DNA of 64,000 bases from the NCBI GenBank assembly GCA_963753685.1, contig CAVWDE010000008.1, forward strand, positions 186,001 to 250,000, written 5' to 3'. The translations under genes were made by a program, and so were the position numbers. The number at the start of each line of letters is the position of its first letter. Position 1 is the first letter of the stretch. Source of the stretch: DATAOG01 sp963753685 (lineage in GTDB: Bacteria; Pseudomonadota; Alphaproteobacteria; Geminicoccales; Geminicoccaceae). This document shows, piece by piece, positions 53,316-61,487 of the stretch. A model generated the notes under the pieces. It searched no databases. It was not told where the DNA came from and saw only the letters and a list, made by a program, of their open reading frames with translations.

Positions 53316-55961
53316 TCAGAGGCTGCGGGCGACCTGCTCAATCTCATACGCCTCGATCACGTCGCCCTCGCGCAGGTCGTTGTAGCCCTCGATCCCGATG
53401 CCGCACTCGAAGCCTTCACGCACCTCCCGCACGTCGTCCTTGAAGCGCTTGAGCGAGCCCAGCGCGCCATCGTGGATCACGATGTCGTCGCGCAGCAGCC
53501 GGACCCGCGCGCCACGCCGGATCAGGCCGTCGATCACCCGGCAGCCGGCGATCTTGCCGACCTTCGAGATCGAGAACACCTCGCGGATCTCGGCATGGCC
53601 AAGGGTGGTCTCGCGCGCGGTCGGCGTCAGCATGCCGGACAGCGCCGCCTTGGCTTCGTCGAGCAGCTCGTAGATGATCGAATGGTAGCGGATCTCGACA
53701 CCGTCGCGCTTGGCCAGCTCACGCGCCTGGGCGTTGGCGCGGACATTGAAGCCGAGCACCCAGGCCTTGGAGGCCAGCGCCAGGGTGATGTCGGACTCGG
53801 TGATCGCGCCGACGCCCGCGTGCAGCACGCGCACCGACACCTCGTCGGTACCAAGCCGCTGCAGCCCGGCGACGATCGCCTCCATCGAGCCGTGCACGTC
53901 CGACTTGACCACGACCGGCAGCTCCTTGGCCTCGCCGCTCGCGAGCTGGCTGAACATCTCCTCGAGCGAGCTGCGCGGCGTGGTCGCGCTGGTCTGCGCG
54001 CGCTTCTTGCGCTGCCGGTATTCGGTGATTTCGCGCCCCCGCCGCTCGTTGTCGACCACGACCAGTGGATCGCCCGCTTCGGGGACGCCGTCCAGGCCCA
54101 GGATCTCGACCGGCACCGAGGGGCCTGCCTGCTCGACGTTCTGGCCGCGATCGTCGACCAGGGCGCGCACCCGGCCCCACTGGCCGCCGCAGACGATGAT
54201 GTCGCCGACCTTAAGCGTGCCGCGCTCGATCAGCACCGTGGCGACCACGCCCCGTCCGCGGTCGAGCTTGGCTTCGATCACCGTGCCCTGGGCCGGACGG
54301 TCCGGGTTGGCCTTGAGCTCGAGCACCTCGGCCTGCAGCTGGATCGCCTCGATCAGCTTGTCGAGGTTGGTCCGCTGCACGGCGCTGACCGGGACGCTGA
54401 GGACGTCGCCACCATACTCCTCGGTGACCAGCTCGTGCTTGAGCAGCTCCTGCTTGACCCTGTCGGGATTGGCGTCGGGCCGGTCGATCTTGTTGATCGC
54501 GACCACGATCGGCACCTTGGCGGCGCGCGCGTGCGCGATCGCCTCGACGGTCTGGGGCATGACGCCGTCGTCGGCGGCGACCACCAGGACCACGATGTCG
54601 GTGACCTTGGCGCCGCGTGCGCGCATCTCGGTGAATGCGGCGTGGCCGGGCGTGTCGATGAAGGTCACCGGCTGGCCGGTGCCGAGGTCGACCTGATAAG
54701 CGCCGATGTGCTGGGTGATGCCGCCCGCCTCGTGCGCTGCCACATCGGCGTGGCGGAGCGCATCCAAGAGCGAGGTCTTGCCGTGGTCGACATGGCCCAT
54801 CACCGTAACCACGGGCGCCCGCGGCCGCAGATCCTCGGGCCGGTCCTGGATGCCCTCGAGGCCGATCTCGACGTCGGCCTCGCTGACCCGCTTGGCCTGA
54901 TGGCCGAACTCCGCGACCAGGAGCTCCGCGGTGTCCGGATCGAGCGCCTGATTGATCGTCGCCATGACGCCCATCTTCATCAGCTGCTTGATCACGTCGG
55001 CGCCGCGCACCGCCATGCGGTTGGCGAGCTCGCCGACCGTGATCGTCTCGGGCAGGACGATCTCGCGGACGAACGGCCCGGCATCCAGGAGCTGCTGCTG
55101 CCGCTTCTCGCGTTCGCGGTGGCGACGGAGCGCGGCGAGCGACGGCCCACGGCGCTCGACCACCTCGCTGTCGCTGTCCAGGACCAGCCGGCCGCGGGGC
55201 GCATCACCGCGCCGGATCGCCGCCCGCTTGGCCTCGCCTTTGTCAGTCCGGTCCTCGCCCTTGGTCGGCTTGGGCTTGCCCTTGAGCGCCGGCCGGGCCG
55301 GCTCGGCGGGCTTGGCGGCGGGGCGAACAGCCGGCGTCGATTCGGTCTCGGCCGCGCCAACCTCGGGAACGGCGCTGGCGCCGGTCTCGGTCTCGCGCCG
55401 GTGCCGCTCCTGATCTTCCTTGGCGAGCAGGCGCGTGGCGGCGTCCTCGGCCTTCCGGCGGGCCTCCTCCTCGCCCTTCTTGCGCGCTTCCTCCTCGGCC
55501 TGGCGTTTGACCGCGGCCTCCTCCTCGGAGCGCCTGCGCGCCTCGTCGGCGGCCAGGCGCCGGGAGTTTTCCTCGGCCCGCTGACGCGCCTCTTCCTCGG
55601 CCTTCTTGGAGTCGACCAGGGCGCGCACGCGCGCGGTCTTTTCCTCCTCGGTCAAGGGCTTCAGCACCACCGGCCGGCGGGTCTGACCGCGCCCGGCCTC
55701 GGCCGCCGGGCGCGCGATCGACGGTGCCTCCGCCGGCCGGCCGCCGGCCGCCCCGCCGCCACCCGGCCGCGCCACGCCGCCTGTGCCCGCAGGCTTCAGA
55801 TTGCGCTTGCGCTTGACCTCGACCGCGACCGCCTTGCTCCGGCCGTGCGAGAAGCTCTGCCGGACCATGCCGCTGTCCACGGTCTTCTTCAGCTCGAGCC
55901 GACCGCCCGGCCGAGACAGCGCGATCCGCGCCGTTGCATCCTGCTCTTTGGTATCGGTCAT
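53316..55961 (-). CDS. infB: translation initiation factor IF-2
   Basis: IF-2 places initiator tRNA on the 30S subunit. The 881-residue protein has a long N-terminal region of charged, Glu/Ala/Arg-rich coiled coil (including repeats such as RRKAEDAATRLLAKEDQERH) and then the GTPase domain: VTVMGHVDHGKTSLLDAL, FIDTPGHAAFTEMRARGA, VAINKIDRPDANP. Domains II to IV end in KRFKDDVREVREGFECGIG. Its start overlaps the ylxR stop in ATGA. Confidence 0.98.
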   Translation of the reverse strand: MTDTKEQDATARIALSRPGGRLELKKTVDSGMVRQSFSHGRSKAVAVEVKRKRNLKPAGTGGVARPGGGGAAGGRPAEAPSIARPAAEAGRGQTRRPVVLKPLTEEEKTARVRALVDSKKAEEEARQRAEENSRRLAADEARRRSEEEAAVKRQAEEEARKKGEEEARRKAEDAATRLLAKEDQERHRRETETGASAVPEVGAAETESTPAVRPAAKPAEPARPALKGKPKPTKGEDRTDKGEAKRAAIRRGDAPRGRLVLDSDSEVVERRGPSLAALRRHREREKRQQQLLDAGPFVREIVLPETITVGELANRMAVRGADVIKQLMKMGVMATINQALDPDTAELLVAEFGHQAKRVSEADVEIGLEGIQDRPEDLRPRAPVVTVMGHVDHGKTSLLDALRHADVAAHEAGGITQHIGAYQVDLGTGQPVTFIDTPGHAAFTEMRARGAKVTDIVVLVVAADDGVMPQTVEAIAHARAAKVPIVVAINKIDRPDANPDRVKQELLKHELVTEEYGGDVLSVPVSAVQRTNLDKLIEAIQLQAEVLELKANPDRPAQGTVIEAKLDRGRGVVATVLIERGTLKVGDIIVCGGQWGRVRALVDDRGQNVEQAGPSVPVEILGLDGVPEAGDPLVVVDNERRGREITEYRQRKKRAQTSATTPRSSLEEMFSQLASGEAKELPVVVKSDVHGSMEAIVAGLQRLGTDEVSVRVLHAGVGAITESDITLALASKAWVLGFNVRANAQARELAKRDGVEIRYHSIIYELLDEAKAALSGMLTPTARETTLGHAEIREVFSISKVGKIAGCRVIDGLIRRGARVRLLRDDIVIHDGALGSLKRFKDDVREVREGFECGIGIEGYNDLREGDVIEAYEIEQVARSL

Positions 55962-56632
55962 CGTGGTCCGGTCGTATCCCTCGGCTCGATCGATCCGGCC
56001 GGCTCTCCCGGCAGGGTTGACTCCAATGGGCCAGCGCTTCCTGAGGGCACGATCACGTCCGCCCGGAAGCCTGCCAGCCGCTCCACGTCCTGCAGCAGCC
56101 GCCGCGCCAGTCCGCCCGGCGCGACGGCGACATGCACCAAACTCTCACGTCCCAGCGCCGCGCCCAGCTCGGTGCTCGAGAAAGCCACGATCAACGGCAG
56201 ATCCGGCGCCAGCCGGCGGAGCTTCTGGCGCCCGTCAGCCGCACCGTCACGCGCCGCCACCAAGACCGCCGCGGTCCCCGAGCGCAGCCCTTGGCGGACC
56301 TGCTCGAAGCCCAGGACGACCTGACCAGCGCGCCGCGCCAACCCCAAAGTGGCGAGTGCCCGCCGCGTCAACAAGCCTTCGATCTGCTCGACGAGATCCG
56401 CCGCCACGCGCGCCGGCGCCCGTGCCGCCTTTGCGAAGAGGTTTCTGGCGACGGCCTTCTTTACCACATTCCGATCCGCGCTCAACCACATACCGCGCCC
56501 GGGCAGGCGGGCGTCCAGATCCGGCTGCACCGAGCCTTCGGGGTCGAGGACGAAGCGCAGCAGCTGACCCGGTGCCCGGACCTCCCGGGTGACCAGGCAA
56601 CGACGCACCGTATTGTCGCTCCGCGCGGCCAT
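55958..56632 (-). CDS. ylxR: YlxR/DUF448 RNA-binding protein with L7Ae-like C-terminal domain
   Basis: The 224-residue protein starts with a YlxR (DUF448) domain: RRCLVTREVRAPGQLLRFVLDPEG and LPGRGMWLSADRNVVKKAVARNLF. A second part (about 90-175) resembles the L7Ae fold (LATLGLARRAGQVVLGFEQV), a pairing common in alphaproteobacteria. The last ~30 residues are Pro/Ser-rich. It probably binds RNA. Located between nusA (26 bases upstream) and infB (four-base overlap). Confidence 0.88.
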   Translation of the reverse strand: MAARSDNTVRRCLVTREVRAPGQLLRFVLDPEGSVQPDLDARLPGRGMWLSADRNVVKKAVARNLFAKAARAPARVAADLVEQIEGLLTRRALATLGLARRAGQVVLGFEQVRQGLRSGTAAVLVAARDGAADGRQKLRRLAPDLPLIVAFSSTELGAALGRESLVHVAVAPGGLARRLLQDVERLAGFRADVIVPSGSAGPLESTLPGEPAGSIEPRDTTGPR

Positions 56633-56658
56633 CCGCTGGCTCCGACACCGGTCCTGCC

Positions 56659-58323
56659 TCAGGCCTGGCGCTCGGGGCCGCCCGACAAGGCAGCCTCCTC
56701 GCCGGCGCCACCATCGGTCTCGTCCTCCGCCTCGCCCTCCGCTTCGGCAGCGTCCTCATCCGCCTGGTCCGCGTCGTCCGGCGCGCCTGCGGCAGCGTCC
56801 GCGGCGTCGCGGTGCCAGTGGGCGCGGGCGGCCATGATCAGCTCGCCGCCATCGGCCTCGGTGAGCCCGGCGTCGGGCAACAGCTCGATCAGCTCGTCGG
56901 TCGCCAGATCGGCGAGATCGTCCAATGAGGTGATGCCCTTGCGCCCGAGTGCCAGGATGGTCTCCAGGTCGAGAGCGTCGAACGCGAGCAGATCCTCGCT
57001 CAGGCCCAGCTCTGCGGCCTCCTGGCGCAGCGCCGCCTCGCGCTCGGCGAGGTAGGTCTGGGCGCGCTCCCGCAGGGCCTCCGCGAGGCTCTCGTCGAAG
57101 CCCTGGATCGAGGCCAGCTCGTCGAGCTCGACGTAGACCAGCTCCTCGACCTTGGTGAAGCCCTCGGTGACCAGCAGCTGGGCGATCACCTCCTCGACGT
57201 TGAGCGCCTCGACGAAATATTCGGTCAGGGTCTTGAACTCTCGGGTGCGGCGCTCGGCATCCTCGCTCTCGGTGACGATGTCGATGTCCCAGCCGGTCAG
57301 CTGCGATGCCAGGCGCACGTTCTGGCCACGGCGGCCGATCGCGAGCGACAATTGTGCATCCGGTACGATCACCTCGATCCGGCGGCTGTCCTCGTCGAGC
57401 ACGACCTTGCTGACCTCGGCCGGGGCGAGCGCGTTGACCACGAAGGTCGCCGGGTCCGACGACCAGGGGATGATGTCGATCTTCTCGCCCGACAATTCGT
57501 TGACCACCGCCTGGACGCGCGAGCCGCGCATGCCGACGCAGGCGCCGACCGGGTCGATGCTGCTGTCCTTGGAGACCACCGCGATCTTGGCGCGCGAGCC
57601 CGGGTCGCGGGCGACCGCCTTGATTTCGATGATGCCGTCGTAGATCTCCGGCACCTCCTGCGCGAACAGCTTGGCCATGAACTGCGGATGGGTGCGCGAC
57701 AGGAAGATCTGGGGCCCGCGCGCCTCCGGGCGGACGTCGTAGACGTAGGCGCGCACCCGATCCTTGTTGCGGAAGGTCTCGCGCGGCTGCATCTCGTCGC
57801 GGCGCATGATCGCCTCGGCGCGGCCGAGATCGACCAAGACGTTACCGTACTCGGTCCGCTTGACCTCGCCGACCACGATCTCGCCGATCCGATCCTTGTA
57901 CTCGCTGTACTGGCGCTCGCGCTCGGCCTCGCGGACCTTCTGGACGATCACCTGCTTGGCGCTCTGGGCGGCGATCCGGCCGAGGTCTATCGGCGGCAAG
58001 GGTTCCAGGATGTGATCGCCGATCCGGGCCGCCGGATTGCGCTGGAGCGCCTCGGCGAGCGCGATCTGGATCGCCGGATCCTCGATCTCCTCAGCCACCT
58101 CGAGCTCGCGGTAGAGGCCGATGTCGCCGGTCTTGCGATCGACCTCGGCCACGATCTGGTGCTCCTGGCCGTATTTGCGCCGGGCCGCGGTCTGGATGGC
58201 CTGCTCCATGGCGACGATCACGTCGTCGACGCCGATCCCCTTCTCATGGGCGACGCTCTCGGCGATCCGGATCAGCTCCAGCCGGCCCAGTCCGGGGGCC
58301 GTTTCCAGGCCATGCTCTACCAC
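56659..58323 (-). CDS. nusA: transcription termination/antitermination factor NusA
   Basis: NusA modulates RNA polymerase pausing, termination and antitermination. The 554-residue protein has the N-terminal polymerase-binding domain, an S1 domain (GEIVVGEVKRTEYGNVLVDLGRAEAIM, in part), KH domains (VGACVGMRGSRVQAVVNELSGEKIDII; LSLAIGRRGQNVRLASQLTGWDIDI), two C-terminal helical repeats (about 370-500) and a strongly acidic tail of Glu, Asp and Ala. Five bases separate it from rimP. Confidence 0.97.
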   Translation of the reverse strand: MVEHGLETAPGLGRLELIRIAESVAHEKGIGVDDVIVAMEQAIQTAARRKYGQEHQIVAEVDRKTGDIGLYRELEVAEEIEDPAIQIALAEALQRNPAARIGDHILEPLPPIDLGRIAAQSAKQVIVQKVREAERERQYSEYKDRIGEIVVGEVKRTEYGNVLVDLGRAEAIMRRDEMQPRETFRNKDRVRAYVYDVRPEARGPQIFLSRTHPQFMAKLFAQEVPEIYDGIIEIKAVARDPGSRAKIAVVSKDSSIDPVGACVGMRGSRVQAVVNELSGEKIDIIPWSSDPATFVVNALAPAEVSKVVLDEDSRRIEVIVPDAQLSLAIGRRGQNVRLASQLTGWDIDIVTESEDAERRTREFKTLTEYFVEALNVEEVIAQLLVTEGFTKVEELVYVELDELASIQGFDESLAEALRERAQTYLAEREAALRQEAAELGLSEDLLAFDALDLETILALGRKGITSLDDLADLATDELIELLPDAGLTEADGGELIMAARAHWHRDAADAAAGAPDDADQADEDAAEAEGEAEDETDGGAGEEAALSGGPERQA

Positions 58324-58328
58324 GGCTC

Positions 58329-58820
58329 CTAACTCCTTCGCTCCGCCTGGGCCGCCGCGAGCAGATCGTCGGTCAGCACCAGCTTGGCCTTCTTGACGAC
58401 GCCATAGGGGATACGCTGCTCACCCTCCGGCAACCGCAGGCACACATCGTCGTCGATCACCCCTGCCAGCCGGCCGCGAAACCGGCGCCGGCCCTCGATC
58501 GGCACCACCGTCTCGAGCCGCGCCTCGAAGCCGGCGAAACGCTCGAAGTCCGACCGCCGGACCAGCGGCCGGTCGATCCCGGGCGAGCTCACCTCGAGAC
58601 GGTAGGTGCCGGCAATCGGGTCGGCGACATCCAGGTGTGCCGAGATGGCATGGCTGACCCGCGCGCAGTGCTCGACGGTCATCGGCTCGCGGCTGACCGG
58701 CTCGACCATGACCTGCACCGTCGGCCGCTGGCCGCCGGTCATCAGGACGCGCACGACCTCGAAGCCGAGATCGCGCACCGTCGGTTCGATCAGCTCCGTG
58801 ATCTGCCGGATCGGGTCCAC
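58329..58820 (-). CDS. rimP: ribosome maturation factor RimP
   Basis: RimP is needed for 30S subunit maturation. The 163-residue protein has the family pattern ITELIEPTVRDLGFEVVRVLM, VEHCARVSHAISAHLDVADPIAGTYRLEVSSPGIDRPL (in part) and a C-terminal SH3-like barrel ending VVKKAKLVLTDDLL. The start is a GTG at 58820, six bases after the T-run of a terminator and without a good ribosome-binding sequence. That placement points to control at this step. Confidence 0.93.
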   Translation of the reverse strand: MDPIRQITELIEPTVRDLGFEVVRVLMTGGQRPTVQVMVEPVSREPMTVEHCARVSHAISAHLDVADPIAGTYRLEVSSPGIDRPLVRRSDFERFAGFEARLETVVPIEGRRRFRGRLAGVIDDDVCLRLPEGEQRIPYGVVKKAKLVLTDDLLAAAQAERRS

Positions 58821-58918
58821 ACCAATAAAAAAGTGGGCCGGAGCCCACCTTCCGCTTGCGGTTCAGGCGATTGATTGGCCTTTATATGCGCCTAACAAGA
58901 CCGGGCTTCAAGGCCTTT
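58821..58918 (-). promoter_or_regulatory. rimP leader with intrinsic terminator (putative attenuator)
   Basis: The 98 bases between trmB and rimP contain a canonical intrinsic terminator on the minus strand: stem GTGGGC/GCCCAC (58848-58843 and 58838-58833) with loop TCCG, followed by TTTTTTATT (58832-58824). It ends six bases before the rimP GTG. A terminator here, upstream of the whole nusA-infB operon, fits the alphaproteobacterial rimP-leader RNA known from comparative genomics. Confidence 0.75.
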
Positions 58919-59617
58919 TCAGGGCCCGAGGTCGGGCAATTCGGCACACCGACGGTAGCGCAAATAGACCGGGTTGCGGCCGGCAGCGAGCGCTTTCCGC
59001 TCATAGCGGGTGGCTGGCCAGTCGGCCGGGCGCTGGCGCCAGTCGGCCGGTCGCTCGGCCTGCCAGACCAGCTCGGGGCGGCGGTTGAGCGTGAGCAGCA
59101 TGGCGCGCGCGTAGCGGCTGGCGTCGGTCGCCAGGCGCAGCTCGCCCCCTGGCGCCAGCAGCCGGGCGAACTCGGCCGCGGTCGTGGGATTGACGATCCG
59201 CCGCTTGTGGTGGCGGGTCTTGGGCCAGGGGTCGGGGAACAGGATGAAGATGCGCTCGAGGCAGGCATCGGGCAGGGTGCTGAGCAACAGGCGGGCGTCG
59301 TCGACGACCACGCGCAGATTGTCCAGGCCCTCGCGTTCGGCGGTCGCCAGCAGCCGGGCCACGCCCGCGAGATAGGGCTCGCAGCCGATCAGGCCGACCT
59401 CGGGATGGGCAGCCGCCTGGGCGGCCAGATGCTCGCCGCCGCCAAAGCCGATCTCGAGCCAGAAGCGCTTGCGGCCCGGGAACAGCTCCGCCGGAGCCAG
59501 CTGCCCGGTCTCGGGCAGGCTCACCTGCAGCTGCGGCAGGCGCTCGGCCAGCAGCCGCTGTCGCCCCGGTCGTAAACGATGACCCTGGCGGCGGCCGTAG
59601 ATCTGGCGTTGCAGCAG
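58919..59617 (-). CDS. trmB: tRNA (guanine-N7)-methyltransferase
   Basis: TrmB methylates G46 of tRNA. It shows YGRRQGHRLRPGRQRLL, the SAM site FWLEIGFGGGEHLAAQA, and LERIFILFPDPWPKTRHHKRRIVNP. The start is uncertain: no ATG, GTG or TTG lies in frame between the metK stop and the conserved part. I give the first of two CTG codons (59617); the only in-frame ATG (59755) is 110 bases inside metK. The gap after metK holds a 16-bp GC palindrome (59621-59636). Confidence 0.88.
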   Translation of the reverse strand: MLQRQIYGRRQGHRLRPGRQRLLAERLPQLQVSLPETGQLAPAELFPGRKRFWLEIGFGGGEHLAAQAAAHPEVGLIGCEPYLAGVARLLATAEREGLDNLRVVVDDARLLLSTLPDACLERIFILFPDPWPKTRHHKRRIVNPTTAAEFARLLAPGGELRLATDASRYARAMLLTLNRRPELVWQAERPADWRQRPADWPATRYERKALAAGRNPVYLRYRRCAELPDLGP

Positions 59618-59645
59618 GGGCGGCGGCGCGCCGCCGCCGGCGCCC

Positions 59646-60815
59646 TCAGGCGAACGCGGCGCGCAGCTCGTCGGCCAGATCGGTCCGTTCCCAGGAGAAG
59701 CCGCCGTCGGCCTCCGGCGCGCGGCCGAAATGGCCGTAGGCGGCGGTCCGGGCATAGATCGGCCGCGACAGCTGGAGATGCTCGCGGATGCCGCGCGGCG
59801 ACAGGTCCATCAGCTCCTGCAGCACGGCGCTGAGCCGGACCGCGTCGAGCTCGGCGGTGCAACCGGCGTCGACGTAGACCGACAGCGGCTTCGAGATCCC
59901 GATCGCGTAGGACAGCTGGATCAGGCAGCGCTCGGCGAGGCCCGCGGCGACCACGTTCTTGGCCAGGTAGCGGGCGGCATAGGCGGCCGAGCGGTCGACC
60001 TTGGTCGGGTCCTTGCCGGAGAACGCGCCACCGCCGTGCGGCGCCGCGCCGCCGTAGGTGTCGACGATGATCTTGCGCCCGGTCAGGCCGGCATCGCCGT
60101 CCGGGCCGCCGATCACGAACTTGCCGGTCGGGTTGACGTAAAACTCGGTCTCGGGGCACATCCAGCCGTCGGGCAGGGTCCCCAGCACGTAGGGCCGGAC
60201 CAGCTCGCGGACGTCGTCCTGCGACAGTTCGGGCGCGTGCTGGGTCGAGACCACGACCGAAGTCGCGCACACCGGCTTGCCATTGGCATAGCGGAGGCTG
60301 ACCTGGCTCTTGGCGTCGGGGCCGAAATGGGGCGCCCGGCCAGCGTGGCGGTCGGCCGCCATGCGGCGCAGGATGGTGTGCGCGAGCTGGATCGGAGCCG
60401 GCATCAGCTCCTTGGTCTCGGTGCAGGCGAAGCCGAACATGATGCCCTGGTCGCCGGCACCTTCGTCCTTGTTGCCGGCGGCGTCGACACCCTGGGCGAT
60501 GTCCGGCGACTGGGCATGGAGCAGGACCTCGACCTTGGCATCGGCCCAGTGGAAGCCCGCCTGCTCGTAGCCGAGGTCGCGGACCGCGCCGCGCGCCAGC
60601 TGTTCGATCCGCTCGAAGGTGATCTCGGCCGGTCCCCGGACCTCGCCGGCGATCACGATCCGGTTGGTGGTGGCGAGCGTCTCGGCCGCCACCCGCGCCG
60701 TCGGATCGGCCGCCAGATAAGCGTCGACGATGGTGTCCGAGATCCGGTCGCAGACCTTGTCCGGATGGCCCTCCGCCACGGATTCGCTGGCGAAAACGTA
60801 ATCAGCGCGTTGCAT
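59646..60815 (-). CDS. metK: S-adenosylmethionine synthase
   Basis: MetK makes S-adenosylmethionine from methionine and ATP. The 389-residue protein has FASESVAEGHPDKVCDRISD, GAGDQGIMFGFACTET (the signature hexapeptide region), GGAFSGKDPTKVDRSAAYAARYLAKN and the C-terminal YGHFGR. The ATG follows AGAGGGG. Its leader can fold around a TCACA/TGTGA stem (60863-60867 with 60828-60832) next to that site. It is in the usual alphaproteobacterial place between an Xre regulator and trmB. Confidence 0.96.
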   Translation of the reverse strand: MQRADYVFASESVAEGHPDKVCDRISDTIVDAYLAADPTARVAAETLATTNRIVIAGEVRGPAEITFERIEQLARGAVRDLGYEQAGFHWADAKVEVLLHAQSPDIAQGVDAAGNKDEGAGDQGIMFGFACTETKELMPAPIQLAHTILRRMAADRHAGRAPHFGPDAKSQVSLRYANGKPVCATSVVVSTQHAPELSQDDVRELVRPYVLGTLPDGWMCPETEFYVNPTGKFVIGGPDGDAGLTGRKIIVDTYGGAAPHGGGAFSGKDPTKVDRSAAYAARYLAKNVVAAGLAERCLIQLSYAIGISKPLSVYVDAGCTAELDAVRLSAVLQELMDLSPRGIREHLQLSRPIYARTAAYGHFGRAPEADGGFSWERTDLADELRAAFA

Positions 60816-60972
60816 GCAGTGCCCCTCTCACACCCTTGAGCCGAGCACGCCGCCCCCAGGCTTGTGACCCTGTCAACGGCGCCATCGGTTCCCGGGAGCA
60901 TCTTGTGCCGGAGCGGGCGAGGCGCGGTCAAGAGTACTCTCGAACCCCGGGCATACCCGTGGGTGGTCCGGC

Positions 60973-61419
60973 TCAAGTCTCCGGCGGGCGTGGCTCGTCG
61001 TCGAGGTTGGCGAGCGCCTTGGCGAGCTCGAACAGGCGCTTGCGGACCGCCGGATCGGCGATCCGGTAATACGCCCGGACCAGCTCGAGGGTCTCCCGCT
61101 TGTCGAGGGGCAGCGCCTCGTCGGCGTGCTCGAAGGCGGCGCGCTCCTCGGCCAGCCCCGGGACCGCATAGCCGCTCACCCCGCCCGCCGCCTCGGGCAG
61201 GTCGTCGAAGAAGAACGACACCGGCACGTCCAGGATCTGGCCGAGCTCGAACAGCCGCGAGGAGCCGATCCGGTTGGCGCCGCGCTCGTATTTCTGGACC
61301 TGCTGAAAGGTCAGGCCGAGCAGCTCGCCGAGCTTCTCCTGGCTCATGCCGAGCAAGGTGCGCCGCAACCGCAGCCGCTTGCCGACATGGACATCGATCG
61401 GATTGGGTTTGCTTGCCAT
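60973..61419 (-). CDS. Xre-family helix-turn-helix regulator
   Basis: The 148-residue protein has an N-terminal Cro/C1-type HTH (VGKRLRLRRTLLGMSQEKLGELLGLTFQQVQKYERGANRIG; in part) and a C-terminal helical part, VRAYYRIADPAVRKRLFELAKALA. It matches the regulator regularly found between lnt and metK in alphaproteobacteria; targets are not known from sequence. The start at 61419 (MASKPNPIDVHVGKR) is preferred over the frame to 61491, which overlaps the lnt end. Confidence 0.87.
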   Translation of the reverse strand: MASKPNPIDVHVGKRLRLRRTLLGMSQEKLGELLGLTFQQVQKYERGANRIGSSRLFELGQILDVPVSFFFDDLPEAAGGVSGYAVPGLAEERAAFEHADEALPLDKRETLELVRAYYRIADPAVRKRLFELAKALANLDDEPRPPET

Positions 61420-61487
61420 AGGGTGGAGTCGTCCAGCACGTGCCCGAGGCCCAAGGTCGGACGATCCGTGGACCGGCCGACCGCCTG

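Noticed and set aside
60816..60972. SAM riboswitch before metK
   Set aside because: A hairpin is present, but I could not match it to the consensus of a known SAM-binding class, so it is reported only as a structured leader.
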